Below are positions 42,352 through 51,509 of a stretch of DNA of 64,000 nt, piece by piece. Both the position numbers and the translations under genes were made by a program. The stretch lies in assembly GCF_000565195.1 (NCBI RefSeq), contig NZ_CP006720.1, positions 248,001-312,000 on the forward strand, given 5' to 3'. Numbering within the stretch: the stretch's first letter is position 1; every line of letters begins with the position of its first letter. Source of the stretch: Spiroplasma mirum ATCC 29335. GTDB taxonomy: Bacteria > Bacillota_I > Bacilli_A > Mycoplasmatales > Mycoplasmataceae. The notes under the pieces were generated by a model. It made no database searches. It worked only from the letters and a program-made list of their open reading frames with translations, and had not been told where the DNA came from.

Positions 42352-42615
42352 ATGGCATCATTTAAAGCTGTTATTATTGATCCTGTCGGAATGCACGCCC
42401 GCCCAGCAGCCCTAGTTGTTGGAGAAGCAAGTAAATATTCTTCAGACATTTCTATTAAAACTGCCGATAAAGAAGGAAATTTAAAATCAATCATGAACGT
42501 GATGGCCTTAGCAATTAAAACTGGAACTGAAGTTGAAATAATTGCCAATGGTAGCGATGCGGACAATGCTATTGCAGGTATTCAAAAAGTAATGAAAGAT
42601 AACAAAGTTATCTAG
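42352..42615 (+). CDS. ptsH: Phosphocarrier protein HPr
   Basis: General PTS phosphocarrier between enzyme I and sugar-specific EIIA proteins, 87 residues. The active His15 is in VGMHARPAALV, and Ser46 in LKSIMNVMAL is the regulatory serine phosphorylated by HPr kinase in Gram-positives and Mollicutes. AAGGAGG lies 7 bases before ATG. Single-gene unit with strong terminator. Confidence 0.96.
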   Translation: MASFKAVIIDPVGMHARPAALVVGEASKYSSDISIKTADKEGNLKSIMNVMALAIKTGTEVEIIANGSDADNAIAGIQKVMKDNKVI

Positions 42616-42644
42616 TCTTAGAAGATTCAATATACACATTAATG

Positions 42645-42680
42645 AATAACATATTTTAGTTCTAAAATATGTTATTTTTT
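42645..42680 (+). terminator. Terminator of ptsH
   Basis: AATAACATATTTTAG pairs perfectly with CTAAAATATGTTATT across two T, then a T run. Confidence 0.9.
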
Positions 42681-42724
42681 GTAATTTTTTTCCATAATTA
42701 TGTTGTTTAATTTTCCGTTTAGGA

Positions 42725-42730
42725 TATAAT
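42725..42730 (+). promoter_or_regulatory. -10 box of tsaD
   Basis: TATAAT 20 bases before the start; short leader. Confidence 0.5.
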
Positions 42731-42750
42731 TAGAAGCGAGGTGTATTAGT

Positions 42751-43701
42751 ATGTGGATTTTAGCGCTTGAAACAAGTTGTGACGAAACAAGTGTTGGGAT
42801 TATTCGTAACAGTCAGGTGAAAACGAATGTTATATCATCACAAATCGCCGACCATATTAAATATGGTGGGGTGGTTCCAGAATTGGCAGCAAGATTACAT
42901 TTAAATAATCTAAACACTGTTTTATCTTCCGCATTCCTAGAAGCAAATATTAGTCCCTTTGACCTTGACTATATTGCTTATACAGAAAAGCCCGGATTAA
43001 TTGGTGCGCTTCATATTGGAAAAATAGCCGCTGAGACCTTAGGCAGCTATTTAGACATTCCAGTTATTAAAACAAACCATTTATATGGTCATATTTATGC
43101 TGGAGCAATTGACCATCAATTTAAGTTTCCCATGCTAGCAGTATTAGTTAGCGGGGGGCATACTCAAATCGTGTATTTAAGAAAGCATTTAGATTTTGAA
43201 ATCCTTGGTACAACATTAGATGATGCAATCGGTGAGTGTTATGATAAAGTAGTACGAATGCTCGGATTAAATTATCCTGGAGGACCAGTTATTGACAAAC
43301 TTGCGCAACAAGGAAATCCAAATACTTATCGATTTCCCTTACCATTAGATGATGGAAGTTATAACTTTTCATTTAGTGGTTTGAAATCAGCTTGTTGAAA
43401 TGTTATCAATAAAGCACACCAAAATCATCAAGAAATTAATTTAAATGATTTTTGTGCTTCATTTCAAAAAGTTTGTGTGGAAATAATAGTAAAGAAAACT
43501 ATGAAAGCGATAAAAGAATATCACCCAAAAATGTTAACGCTAGTCGGGGGAGTATCGGCCAATTCTGCCCTACGTGCGACATTTAAAAGTTTAGCACGAG
43601 ATGGTTTAGAAGTTATTATTCCTAAATTAGAATATTGTACTGATAATGGTGCAATGATTGCTCGTGTAGCTTATCAAATGGTTTTAAATAAAGAACGCTA
43701 A
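42751..43701 (+). CDS. tsaD: tRNA N6-adenosine threonylcarbamoyltransferase TsaD
   Basis: Catalytic subunit for t6A37 in tRNAs reading ANN codons, 316 residues (usual about 330). ASKHA fold: ILALETSCDETSVGI at the start, PELAARLHLNN, the metal site NHLYGHIYA (H-x3-H), VLVSGGHTQIV, PGGPVIDKLA and FSFSGLKSA. A Trp by TGA at 43396. Followed at 29 bases by an RpiR-type regulator with its own site. Confidence 0.95.
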
Positions 43702-43730
43702 AAACAATTAATTTAAGGAGTGAACAAAGA

Positions 43731-44543
43731 ATGGCGTCATTTTTATCGAAATTAGAAACTTTTGATTCTAAAAATTTTACAAAGAAAGAAAATGAAATTA
43801 TTAAATTTATCAAAGAAAATATGAAAGAAGTAACAACCATGAATATTGAACTATTAGCCCAAAAAGTAAATACCGGGTATAGTGCCATTTATGGATTGCT
43901 GAAAAAAATGCAAATTAGAGGTTATCGTGATTTTTTAATCTCAGTTGCTAGTGATGTTGAAATTAAGTCATTAGACTTTGAAAATATGGAAAGTTTAATG
44001 AAAAAAAATTACTTTGATATTATTAACCAAAACGACAGTATGATTAAAACTGAACTAGTGGAAAAAACATTAGAAGCAATTAAAGGAGCATACCGTATTT
44101 TTGTGGTTGGGATGGGTTCAACTAATGCCTTATCAACAACATTAGCGTTAGAGTTATACCGTTTTGGTTTTAATGCCTTTGACTTGGATGAAAGTGAAGA
44201 AGACTTATTAATTAGAACTAAATTTATGACTAAGAATGATTTAATTATTGCTTATTCATTATTTGGGGACAACGAATCAATTAACAAAGCGTTACAAGTC
44301 GCCAAAGAAAAAGGAGTTAAGATTATTGCCATTTCGGGAAAAGATATGTCAAAAGCAGTTAAATTAGCTGATTGAGCGCATATTATTTCAACTCCGAACC
44401 AAAGAGCGAATGATCATCGTATTTATGTAAATAAACTATTACCTTGAATGTACTTTACCGATGATTTAATCAATAAAGTATGAGAATCAGATATCGTTGA
44501 TCGAGATTTTGTATTATCACAACAAGCTAACCAATGGGATTAA
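43731..44543 (+). CDS. RpiR-type transcriptional regulator (first of a tandem pair)
   Basis: 270 residues. N-terminal HTH-6 domain with FTKKENEIIKFIKENMKEV and YSAIYGLLKKMQIRGYRDF; C-terminal SIS sugar-phosphate domain with IFVVGMGSTNALS and DLIIAYSLFGDNESINKAL. RpiR proteins sense phosphosugars. The usual ser/thr in the SIS ligand loop is present (GMGSTN). The next gene begins 4 bases after the stop and encodes a paralogue with the same layout. Confidence 0.85.
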
Positions 44544-44547
44544 AAGT

Positions 44548-45390
44548 ATGATGGACAACAATAACAATATTTCAATCTTATCTAAATTATCGATGATACA
44601 AGAAAATTTAACGAAGAAAGAAGCAAGGGTAGTTGATTATATTCGCGAAAATGTTAATAATCTACGCGATATTAAAATTGAAGATTTAGCGAAAGCAACC
44701 GGAATTGGTTATTCGCCAATTTATTCTTTAATTAGTAAACTGGGATTCTCTGGTTATCGGAATTTTATTATCGCCTTAGTAGCTGAACAAGAACATTTAA
44801 ACAGTAATAATCTAAAATTTGAGGCAACGGAAGATATTTATAATTATTATTTAGATGTCATTCAACGTAATAACCAAATTTTTGATAAGGATAAAATGTT
44901 AGCAACCGTGAATTTTTTAAAGAAAGCCCGTAATGTTTATATTGCGGGAATTGGAAATACGGGGTTAGCTGCTAAAGAATTATCAAATCGCCTATTCCGT
45001 TTTGGTTTTATGTGTAATGTTTTAAATGAAGATGAAGACAGTATTAAAATGCGTGCGAGTTTATTGCATGAAAATGACCTGTTAATTTGTATGAGTTTAT
45101 TGGGGCAAACTGCATCGGTTATTGAAGCCGCCAAAGAAGCCAAAGATAATAAAGCAAGTGTGGTGGCCATTACTTCCAAAAGTAATTCGGAATTATCCAA
45201 GTATGCGGATATTACTCATTTAATTATTTCTTCCGCTTTATATGAAAAAAGTGAGATTTTCTTATCAACCCTTTTACCATTAATTTATTGGAATGATAAT
45301 TTAGTACAGTTATTGTTATCAACAGACAAGGACCGTGAATATTTAGATATTCGGTTAAAAACTAATAAAATCATTAAAAAATATCGTTAA
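44548..45390 (+). CDS. RpiR-type transcriptional regulator (second of a tandem pair)
   Basis: 280 residues, HTH-6 (LTKKEARVVDYIRENVNNL, YSPIYSLISKLGFSGYRNF) plus SIS domain (VYIAGIGNTGLAAKELSNR; DLLICMSLLGQTASVIEAAK). Start at ATG 44548 or 44551; the frame is open upstream into the previous gene but without homology. Clear paralogue of the 43731 gene by the shared SAIY/SPIY and GYR motifs. The pair may form heteromers or divide regulation of sugar genes; targets not visible. Confidence 0.85.
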   Translation: MMDNNNNISILSKLSMIQENLTKKEARVVDYIRENVNNLRDIKIEDLAKATGIGYSPIYSLISKLGFSGYRNFIIALVAEQEHLNSNNLKFEATEDIYNYYLDVIQRNNQIFDKDKMLATVNFLKKARNVYIAGIGNTGLAAKELSNRLFRFGFMCNVLNEDEDSIKMRASLLHENDLLICMSLLGQTASVIEAAKEAKDNKASVVAITSKSNSELSKYADITHLIISSALYEKSEIFLSTLLPLIYWNDNLVQLLLSTDKDREYLDIRLKTNKIIKKYR

Positions 45391-45393
45391 TTC

Positions 45394-45416
45394 AACGGAA
45401 TTTATATTCCGTTTTT
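45394..45416 (+). terminator. Terminator after the RpiR pair
   Basis: AACGGAAT/ATTCCGTT stem, loop TTAT, short T run. Confidence 0.8.
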
Positions 45417-45436
45417 AATTTTTATAGTAAAATATT

Positions 45437-45442
45437 TATAAT
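45437..45442 (+). promoter_or_regulatory. -10 box of deoD-asnS
   Basis: TATAAT 30 bases before deoD; -35 unclear. Confidence 0.4.
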
Positions 45443-45472
45443 TACGTAGTTAGAGAAAGAAGGATAACATTT

Positions 45473-46183
45473 ATGACACCACATATTAAAGCAAAAAAAG
45501 AAGAAATTGCCCCCGTTGTTTTAATGCCTGGGGACCCCTTACGAGCAAAATATATTGCGGAAAATTTCTTAGACAATTATAAGTTAGTTAATGAAGTACG
45601 GAACATGTTTATGTATACTGGTGAATACAAAGGCAAAAGAATTACCATTGCCGGAAGTGGAATGGGCTGTCCCAGCATTGGAATTTATTCATATGAATTA
45701 TTTAAATTTTATGATGTTGAAACAATTATTAGAATTGGGTCAGCGGGAAGCTATGATCCTAATGTTAAAATTTATTATCTGGTCAACGCCTCAAAAGTAT
45801 ACGGAGAAAACTCATACGCTAAAATTGTTGCTGATATTGATGAACAAGTAATTACTGCTCCTGGGAAAGTTTATGAAGTAATTAATGAAACCGCGCAGGA
45901 AATCAACCAACCCATAGTTACGGGAACTATTCACTCTTCGGATGTCTTCTATCGTAAGCATCCTGATGATTGAAAAAAAATTCATGACCAATACCAAGCA
46001 GTTTGTGTGGAAATGGAATCATTTGCATTATTTGCAAATGCCATTGAACTAAAAAAAAATGCGGCTTGTTTATTAACAATTTCTGATTCATTAGTAACAG
46101 GAGAAAGTACCAGTCCTGAAGAACGCCAAACTAACTTTGTAAAAATGATGAAGTTAGCATTGGAAAGTGCAATTAAATTATAA
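45473..46183 (+). CDS. deoD: Purine-nucleoside phosphorylase DeoD
   Basis: Phosphorolysis of purine nucleosides for salvage, essential in organisms without purine synthesis; 236 residues, the hexameric type. Motifs: MPGDPLRAKYIAENFL (phosphate site), GSGMGCPSIGIYSYEL, IRIGSAGSYD, AVCVEMESFALFANA (ribose/base site) and LTISDSLVTGE with the catalytic Asp. Usual pattern has RN(M/A)xGYTG; here RNMFMYTG. asnS follows 21 bases later. Confidence 0.95.
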
Positions 46184-46204
46184 AATATTAAAAGGAGTAG
46201 GAAA

Positions 46205-47572
46205 ATGGAAATCGTTTTTGACTTATACCAATATAAAATTAAAGACCAAACTAAAATTGAAGTTTTAGGGTGGGTAAGATCAAATCGGAATAATGGGAAA
46301 TTAGGGTTTTTAGTTATTAATGATGGGACTTGTTTTGATGATTTACAAGTTGTTTATAAAAAGGAAGCCATTAGTAATTTTGAGGAAATTGCTCGTGTGC
46401 GCTTATCTTCCGCAATAAAAATAAGCGGAATTTTTACCCTAACGCCAACTGCTAAGCAACCATTTGAATTGCAAGCAACGGCCATTGAAGTATTAGACTT
46501 AGCAGATGAAAATTACCCCTTACAAAAAAAAGAACATTCCCATGAATATTTAAGAGAAATTGCGCACCTGCGGGCAAAAACAAAAACATTTAATGCTGTT
46601 TTTCGAATTCGTAGTAGTGCTGCTTTTGCAATCCATGAGTACTTTAATCGTCAAAACTTTGTGTATGTCAATACCCCAATTATTACGGGAAACGATGCGG
46701 AAGGAGCCGGCGAATCATTTATCGTGACAGTTCGTGATGATGACAAATATCACGAAGACTTCTTTGACAAAAAAGCAAGTTTAACAGTTTCAGGACAGTT
46801 ACACGCTGAAGGTTTTGCCCAAGCCTTCCGGAGTGTTTATACATTTGGTCCAACTTTTCGGGCTGAAAATTCAAATACAACCCGTCATGCTGCTGAATTC
46901 TGAATGATTGAACCAGAAGTTGCCTTTAGTGATTTAAACGATATTATGAAGCTTGCGCAAGGAATGATTAAGCATGTTATTAAATATTTATTTGATCACA
47001 ATCATTCTGAACTAAGCTTTTTAACAGCAAATGTTGATGCTGAATTATTAACAAGATTACAAAATGTTTATGAAAGTGAGTTTGCTCAAACTTCATATAC
47101 AGCAGCGATTGATTTACTATTAGCTGCCGTTAAAAACGGGCATCAGTTTGTTAATAATGATATTTTTTGAGGAATGGATTTACAAACTGAACATGAACGT
47201 TATCTTTGCGAAGTTGTCAATAAAAAACCAACATTTTTAATTGATTATCCAAAATATATCAAAGCATTCTATATGAAAATTAATGATGATAATAAAACAG
47301 TTGCTGCTTGTGATTTATTAGTTCCCGGAATTGGTGAGTTAGTTGGAGGCAGTCAACGGGAAAATGATTATCAAAAAATTGTTAATCGTTGTTTAGAAAT
47401 GAAAATTCCAACTTCCGATTTACAATGATATTTAGATTTACGCAAATACGGATACTATAAAAGCTCTGGTTTTGGGTTAGGATTTGAAAGACTATTAATG
47501 TATGTTACCGGAATGACTAATATCCGTGATGTGATTGCCTTTCCGAGAACACCAAAAAACTTATTATTTTAA
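46205..47572 (+). CDS. asnS: Asparagine--tRNA ligase
   Basis: Class IIb synthetase, 455 residues. N-terminal OB fold ([22 protein letters not shown]), motif 1 region [16 protein letters not shown], motif 2 [25 protein letters not shown], and motif 3 [13 protein letters not shown]. The stretch [11 protein letters not shown] and HAAEFWM favour AsnRS over AspRS or LysRS. Trp at 46900, 47167 and 47425 are TGA. AAAAGGAG upstream; shares a transcript with deoD. Confidence 0.95.
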
Positions 47573-47602
47573 AAGTTTTAATATTATTAGAAACTTTTTT
47601 TA
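47571..47602 (+). terminator. Terminator of deoD-asnS
   Basis: AAAGTTT/AAACTTT stem with a 12-base loop and long T run, overlapping the asnS stop. Confidence 0.65.
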
Positions 47603-47695
47603 TTTTTTAACAAAAAAATTAAAAAAGATAATTATTTTCTAATAATTATAATTTTTTAATAAAATTATTATTTTAAATACAGAAAGGATATTCTA

Positions 47696-48204
47696 ATGAA
47701 AAAATTATTTACATTATTAAGGGCCTTTACCTTATCAGGAGTTAGCACAACTTCATTACTTGCTTATAACTATAACACAAAAATGATATTAATGAAACAT
47801 ACGTCCAAGCAATTTATATCTCATTCTTTTTTGTTCCTACTTCAGAAGGACAAACAAAATTATCTACTAAATTAGGACAAATTCCAGTTGATATGACTGA
47901 AAATATTGCGAAAACTTCTGATTTGATTGAATTAAAAGATTTTAATATTGATAAGGTTGCCAAAATTGTCAACAATGATCTTGCTCGTTTAGCTTCGGTA
48001 TTAAAAATTATGAATAATAAAACCTTCTATGACTTTAGTGATGTTACTCTGTCAGCGACCGACTCCAATTATTTTGTCCATCAGAACAATGAAGTAAAAT
48101 GAGAAGTTAATATTACCTTAACTCATCTAGTTGATAGTTCAAGTTATGTTGATAAAATTCACTCAAAAGGTTCTTTTGCTGCTACTTTTAAAAATAGGTG
48201 ATAG
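47696..48204 (+). pseudogene. Broken lipoprotein gene
   Basis: The start MKKLFTLLRAFTLSG is a lipoprotein signal, but the expected lipobox Cys is Tyr (SLLAYNYNT), probably a TGT-to-TAT change. After CACAAAAATG near 47780 the right frame shifts by one base: VPTSEGQTKLSTKLGQIPVD and the rest to TAG 48202-48204 lie in another frame. Correcting both gives a normal lipoprotein start. The body has LSTKLGQIP as in the lipoprotein at 34.4 kb. A ribosome site AGAAAGGA still precedes the ATG. The 266-base gap after it is AT-rich and holds nothing I can name. Confidence 0.75.
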
Positions 48205-48470
48205 TATGTACTACAAAAATTATTTTTAACTGAATCACTGCTAATCTTTATTAGTTAACAAAGTTTTTAATAATATTTAAATAATCAGATAATTTAACAA
48301 TTTAATTTATTAAGAAAATTTACATTATAAACTTTCTTATTTTAATAATCTTTAATTTCATTAATATAAAATTTTACATTTAGATAAATTTTTTTATGAT
48401 AAAATACTTATGCATATTAATATAAAAAATTAAAACTTGCTAATTTATTAAAAGATTAGGAGGAGTTAAT

Positions 48471-48790
48471 TTGAATAGTGTTATTAAAATGTTAAGAATT
48501 CATTGGGGTTGAACCCAACAGGAATTAGCACAAAAAACTGGAGTTCAGCAATCAACAATTTGTCGAATTGAAGCAGTTTGTTTTTTTCAACTAGTTGAAA
48601 TAAAATTTTACGAATTTTAGTTTCTTTAAAAGTGGATATTAATAATTTTTATCAAAAAATTCAACGTTATAATGTAGCTAAAATTCATGACTTTTTAACA
48701 TATCTGATTAATAATTCAACAGTTCGGTTAAAAATTATTAAAGATTCTAAACTAGTTCCCGAAAAACTTATTCAGATGTTGCTTGAATAA
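48471..48790 (+). pseudogene. Frameshifted XRE-type regulator
   Basis: Behind AGGAGG and a TTG start the first 41 codons encode an XRE helix-turn-helix (MLRIHWGWTQQELAQKTGV, QSTICRIEA). At a seven-T run near 48580 the frame breaks; a one-base shift continues the fold (WNKILRILVSLKVDINNFYQ) to TAA 48788-48790. It was a protein of about 105 residues. Slippage at the T run could still make some full product, so it may be a phase-variable or recently broken regulator. Confidence 0.75.
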
Positions 48791-48814
48791 TGATTAGTTA
48801 AGTAGCATCTTTTC
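48774..48814 (+). terminator. Terminator overlapping the XRE gene end
   Basis: AGATGTTGCTT near 48774 pairs with AAGTAGCATCT (with G-T pairs), four T following. Confidence 0.55.
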
Positions 48815-48854
48815 ATTTGTGTTGCCAATATTTTTCATTCTGGGTGGAAAATGT

Positions 48855-48860
48855 TATAAT
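48855..48860 (+). promoter_or_regulatory. -10 box of the zinc-ribbon pair
   Basis: TATAAT 37 bases before ATG 48897. Confidence 0.5.
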
Positions 48861-48896
48861 TATAAAAATCAAAGATAAGAAGGGGTTAAAACGGGA

Positions 48897-49385
48897 ATGA
48901 TGGTGTGAGATTATTATTTTATTTTTGATAGTAACGGGATTGGCCAAACTTTACGATGTATTTGTAAATCAGAAAAAGATGCCATTGAGGCATTACAAGA
49001 CTGTTATTTAGATAATAAATATAATGAGGATGTTATTAAGCAAATTTCGTTTTGTTTAGTTTTTAGTTACGATAGCACAACTGAAACCTATGAGTTTAAT
49101 AAAAGAGAAACCCAGAGTTTTATTGATAGTTTACCATTATGTAAACAATGTAACCGGATTCGTAATAAATTAAACAACGAAGGAATTTGTTCGGAATGTG
49201 AAAATGAATTAATTGGGTTAGCAACATTTAAATGTGATTTATGTAAAAAACGAAGAATTACCCACGATGATTTTGATCGGGAATTATTTGGGAAGCTAAT
49301 CCTGGGAAATAAAACTTATACAATTTGTTTTAAATGTGCTGAAGAAAATTATAAGCCATTTAAAAAAGAAAGGGCGGTTAAATAA
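48897..49385 (+). CDS. Zinc-ribbon protein, first of a coupled pair
   Basis: 162 residues, hidden from standard-code searches by a TGA at codon 4. The N-terminal half is an alpha/beta block (KSEKDAIEALQDCYLDN). The C-terminal half has four CxxC knuckles: LCKQCNRIRN, ICSECENEL, KCDLCKKRRI and ICFKCAEEN, i.e. two treble-clef or rubredoxin-like zinc sites. AAGGGG upstream. The stop shares a base with the next gene, which has the same plan. No known family recognised; zinc and nucleic-acid or protein binding is the likely role. Confidence 0.75.
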
Positions 49386-49855
49386 TGAATACCCAAAAAA
49401 ATTTATACATTGTTTATTATGTAGAAAATCTAACTCAACCAAGTGGTGCGAAAATTGTAAAAGTATTTACGAATCCCGAAGAAGCCCAAAAATATTTATT
49501 AACCAAAGTAACTGTGAACGGGAAAAAGGTTAATAAAGATGATAAATGAATTATTCAGGTTTATTCTTATGTTGGTTCAAATGACCGCTATGAATTTTCA
49601 AAGTGAGAAACCGGCCAGTTTAAAGGAACGATTGGAATTTGTACCCACTGTCATGAGTATTTCTTGAGAGAAAATAATCAAAATATGTGTGCCGATTGTT
49701 TCAATTTTGTAAACCAAGGTTTAAAAGAATGCGATGTTTGTCATCAGTTTTTTAACCCAATTGGAACAAAATTTATTTCGAATGGTGATGTCTTTCCATC
49801 TCTTGCTTGTATAAATTGTTCAGAGCTTTTATTAAAAAATTTAAAAGTGAAATAA
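49385..49855 (+). CDS. Zinc-ribbon protein, second of a coupled pair
   Basis: 156 residues. The N-terminal 85 residues are a small alpha/beta domain (LYIVYYVENLTQPSGAKIV, FTNPEEAQKYLL), followed by knuckles ICTHCHEYF, MCADCFNFV, ECDVCHQFF and ACINCSELL. The plan (N-terminal domain plus two Cys4 sites) is the same as in the preceding protein although the identity seen by eye is low, so they look like old paralogues. The ATG overlaps the upstream stop, so both are translated together. Two Trp are TGA. Confidence 0.75.
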
Positions 49856-49880
49856 TTATTTTAAAAAAAGAGTGACTATT

Positions 49881-50322
49881 TTGCAAAATATTGTAATTAA
49901 ACAACAAGATATTATGATGGCAAATCACTTAGATAAATTTAATCGTTAATCACGACATTCCTTTAATTATTCTTGGAACTTATCAAAATTATGCGTTGGG
50001 TTTACAGTTTACATCGGTCAAAAAATTGTAGGGAAAAGCCATTGACTATTTTGACCACATGACTCTTAATAACATGTATGATAATGAATGTTATCATAGT
50101 GAGACAAAAAGTTTTGATGAACTTTGAAATGACTTTTTTAAAAAAGAGAAAAAGTTTGAAACAATTGATCTTGATGATGGTTTTGAGTATTGATCACGAG
50201 CAAGTTTAAATGATTTATATTTGTTTAATTTAAATGATATTTTAATTTATAATTTTGATATCAAAAGTTGTGTAATTGATAGTAAGTTTGAAGAAATTAT
50301 GATGAAGTTAAAAAAATATTAA
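49881..50322 (+). pseudogene. Broken gene of unknown family
   Basis: From TTG 49881 a short frame ends at TAA near 49947; the neighbouring frame then reads to TAA 50320-50322 with an internal TAG near 50028. The text is Asp/Phe/Leu-rich (SFDELWNDFFKKEKKFE; DGFEYWSRASLNDLYLF) with TGA Trp, so it was a soluble acidic protein of about 145 residues. No function recognised. Confidence 0.55.
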
Positions 50323-50398
50323 TGGGAGAATGATGTTATTAATACAATTGTTAATGATACTAATCGCCATTTAAAATAAATGAACGGAAGCTAATAAA

Positions 50399-51195
50399 AT
50401 GTTAAAATGAAACGATAAAATTCTTTTTTATATCCGCTTAGGGGAGGGTGATTAATTTTAATAACTTCTTTTTTAGTAACGGACTTAATTTTAGCAATTA
50501 TCCATCCCCAACCACAATTTAAAGATTTAAATTATTCAGAACGCGTATCAAATTATTATTCTTTTTTACAACCCAAACTAACTATATTGTAGTGGTTTAC
50601 TTTTTTGCTTATTTATTTGAAAGTAAATTTAAACATAAAAAACCAAGCTATTTAATTAAATTAGTGGTTACGACTTATATTACGGTGACAATGCTCTTGT
50701 TTTGATTTGGAATTATTACGAAAGCCCAGGATTCTAACCAGTATGATGCTTATCATTGAGTATCAACAGTTATTTTACATTTAATTATTCCAAGTAGTAT
50801 GATTGTTATACTTATGATTAATATTATTATATCCATTCTTATATTTCCTAATTATTTCTGTGCGGGGCAGTTTACGTTATTATAGTGATCGCTCGTCGGG
50901 CACTTGGTACCCATATTTCTTTCTAAATGTGCATCAACATTTTGGATGGTTAATTATGATTTTTTCTGTATTATTAATTATTGGTTTGTTTGTGGGATTA
51001 CAGTATTTATATATTTATATTAATAATTTATTATATATTAAATATAAAGGTCAAACTTTGAACAAAACAGTAAATGAAAAAATCTTTGGGATTAAAGAAA
51101 ATTCTGTTTCCAATCCTTTACCAATTATTAGTTTTGAACCAGAAATTGCAGAGCAAGATGATAGTAGTTTCTTTTTGCCACCATCAAATCCATAA
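50399..51195 (+). pseudogene. Broken Pr6Pr-like membrane protein gene
   Basis: At least three frameshifts (near 50450, 50565 and 50850) cut a six-helix membrane protein. Assembled pieces: LKWNDKILFYIRLGEG; LVTDLILAIIHPQPQ; SERVSNYYSFFTTQTNYIVV; a Trp-containing helix; HWVSTVILHLIIPSSM; SSGTWYPYFFLNV and a last helix with a polar tail. FFTTQTN, the W-x-x-x-x-x-L-H-x-x-x-P element and YPYFFL-like ending resemble Pr6Pr family proteins. The last piece (50860-51195, GTG start) is still open for 111 codons. Function of the family is unknown. Confidence 0.65.
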
Positions 51196-51280
51196 AATGA
51201 GTATTAATTTTCTAAAATATTTTAAATATTTAGTATTAATTTTTATGTCAATTATTTTTTAATAAAAATAAGATAAAATT

Positions 51281-51320
51281 AATAAAAATTGGTAAAAATT
51301 GCCAATTTTTATTATTTTTT
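51281..51320 (+). terminator. Terminator upstream of nox
   Basis: AATAAAAATTGG pairs perfectly with CCAATTTTTATT, nine-base loop, T run. It lies in the 314-base spacer 51196-51509, which otherwise holds only the nox promoter and leader. Confidence 0.85.
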
Positions 51321-51364
51321 ATAACTATTTAGTATTATTTTTGGTTTTTTATTTTCTCAAGGTA

Positions 51365-51370
51365 TATAAT
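51365..51370 (+). promoter_or_regulatory. -10 box with a long leader before nox
   Basis: TATAAT about 140 bases before the nox start. The leader (about 51377-51509) is T/A-rich; no known riboswitch is recognised. A second possible -10 is TACAAT near 51389. Confidence 0.4.
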
Positions 51371-51509
51371 GAAATTACGATATGATTTACAATACTATGA
51401 ATAAAATCTATTGCTGATTTTTTTATGCAAGTTTATTCTGTTAGTTATATCGAAAGAATAAAAAATACTAAAATTTTGTAATGATAAATAAGGAGGAGGC
51501 ATACAGAAT

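Noticed and set aside
44497-44547. Upstream start for the second RpiR regulator
   Set aside because: This part overlaps the end of the first RpiR gene and has no homology; ATG 44548 is in the right place.
51377-51509. Riboswitch in the nox leader
   Set aside because: The leader is long enough, but I could not match any conserved riboswitch core; kept only as an open question.
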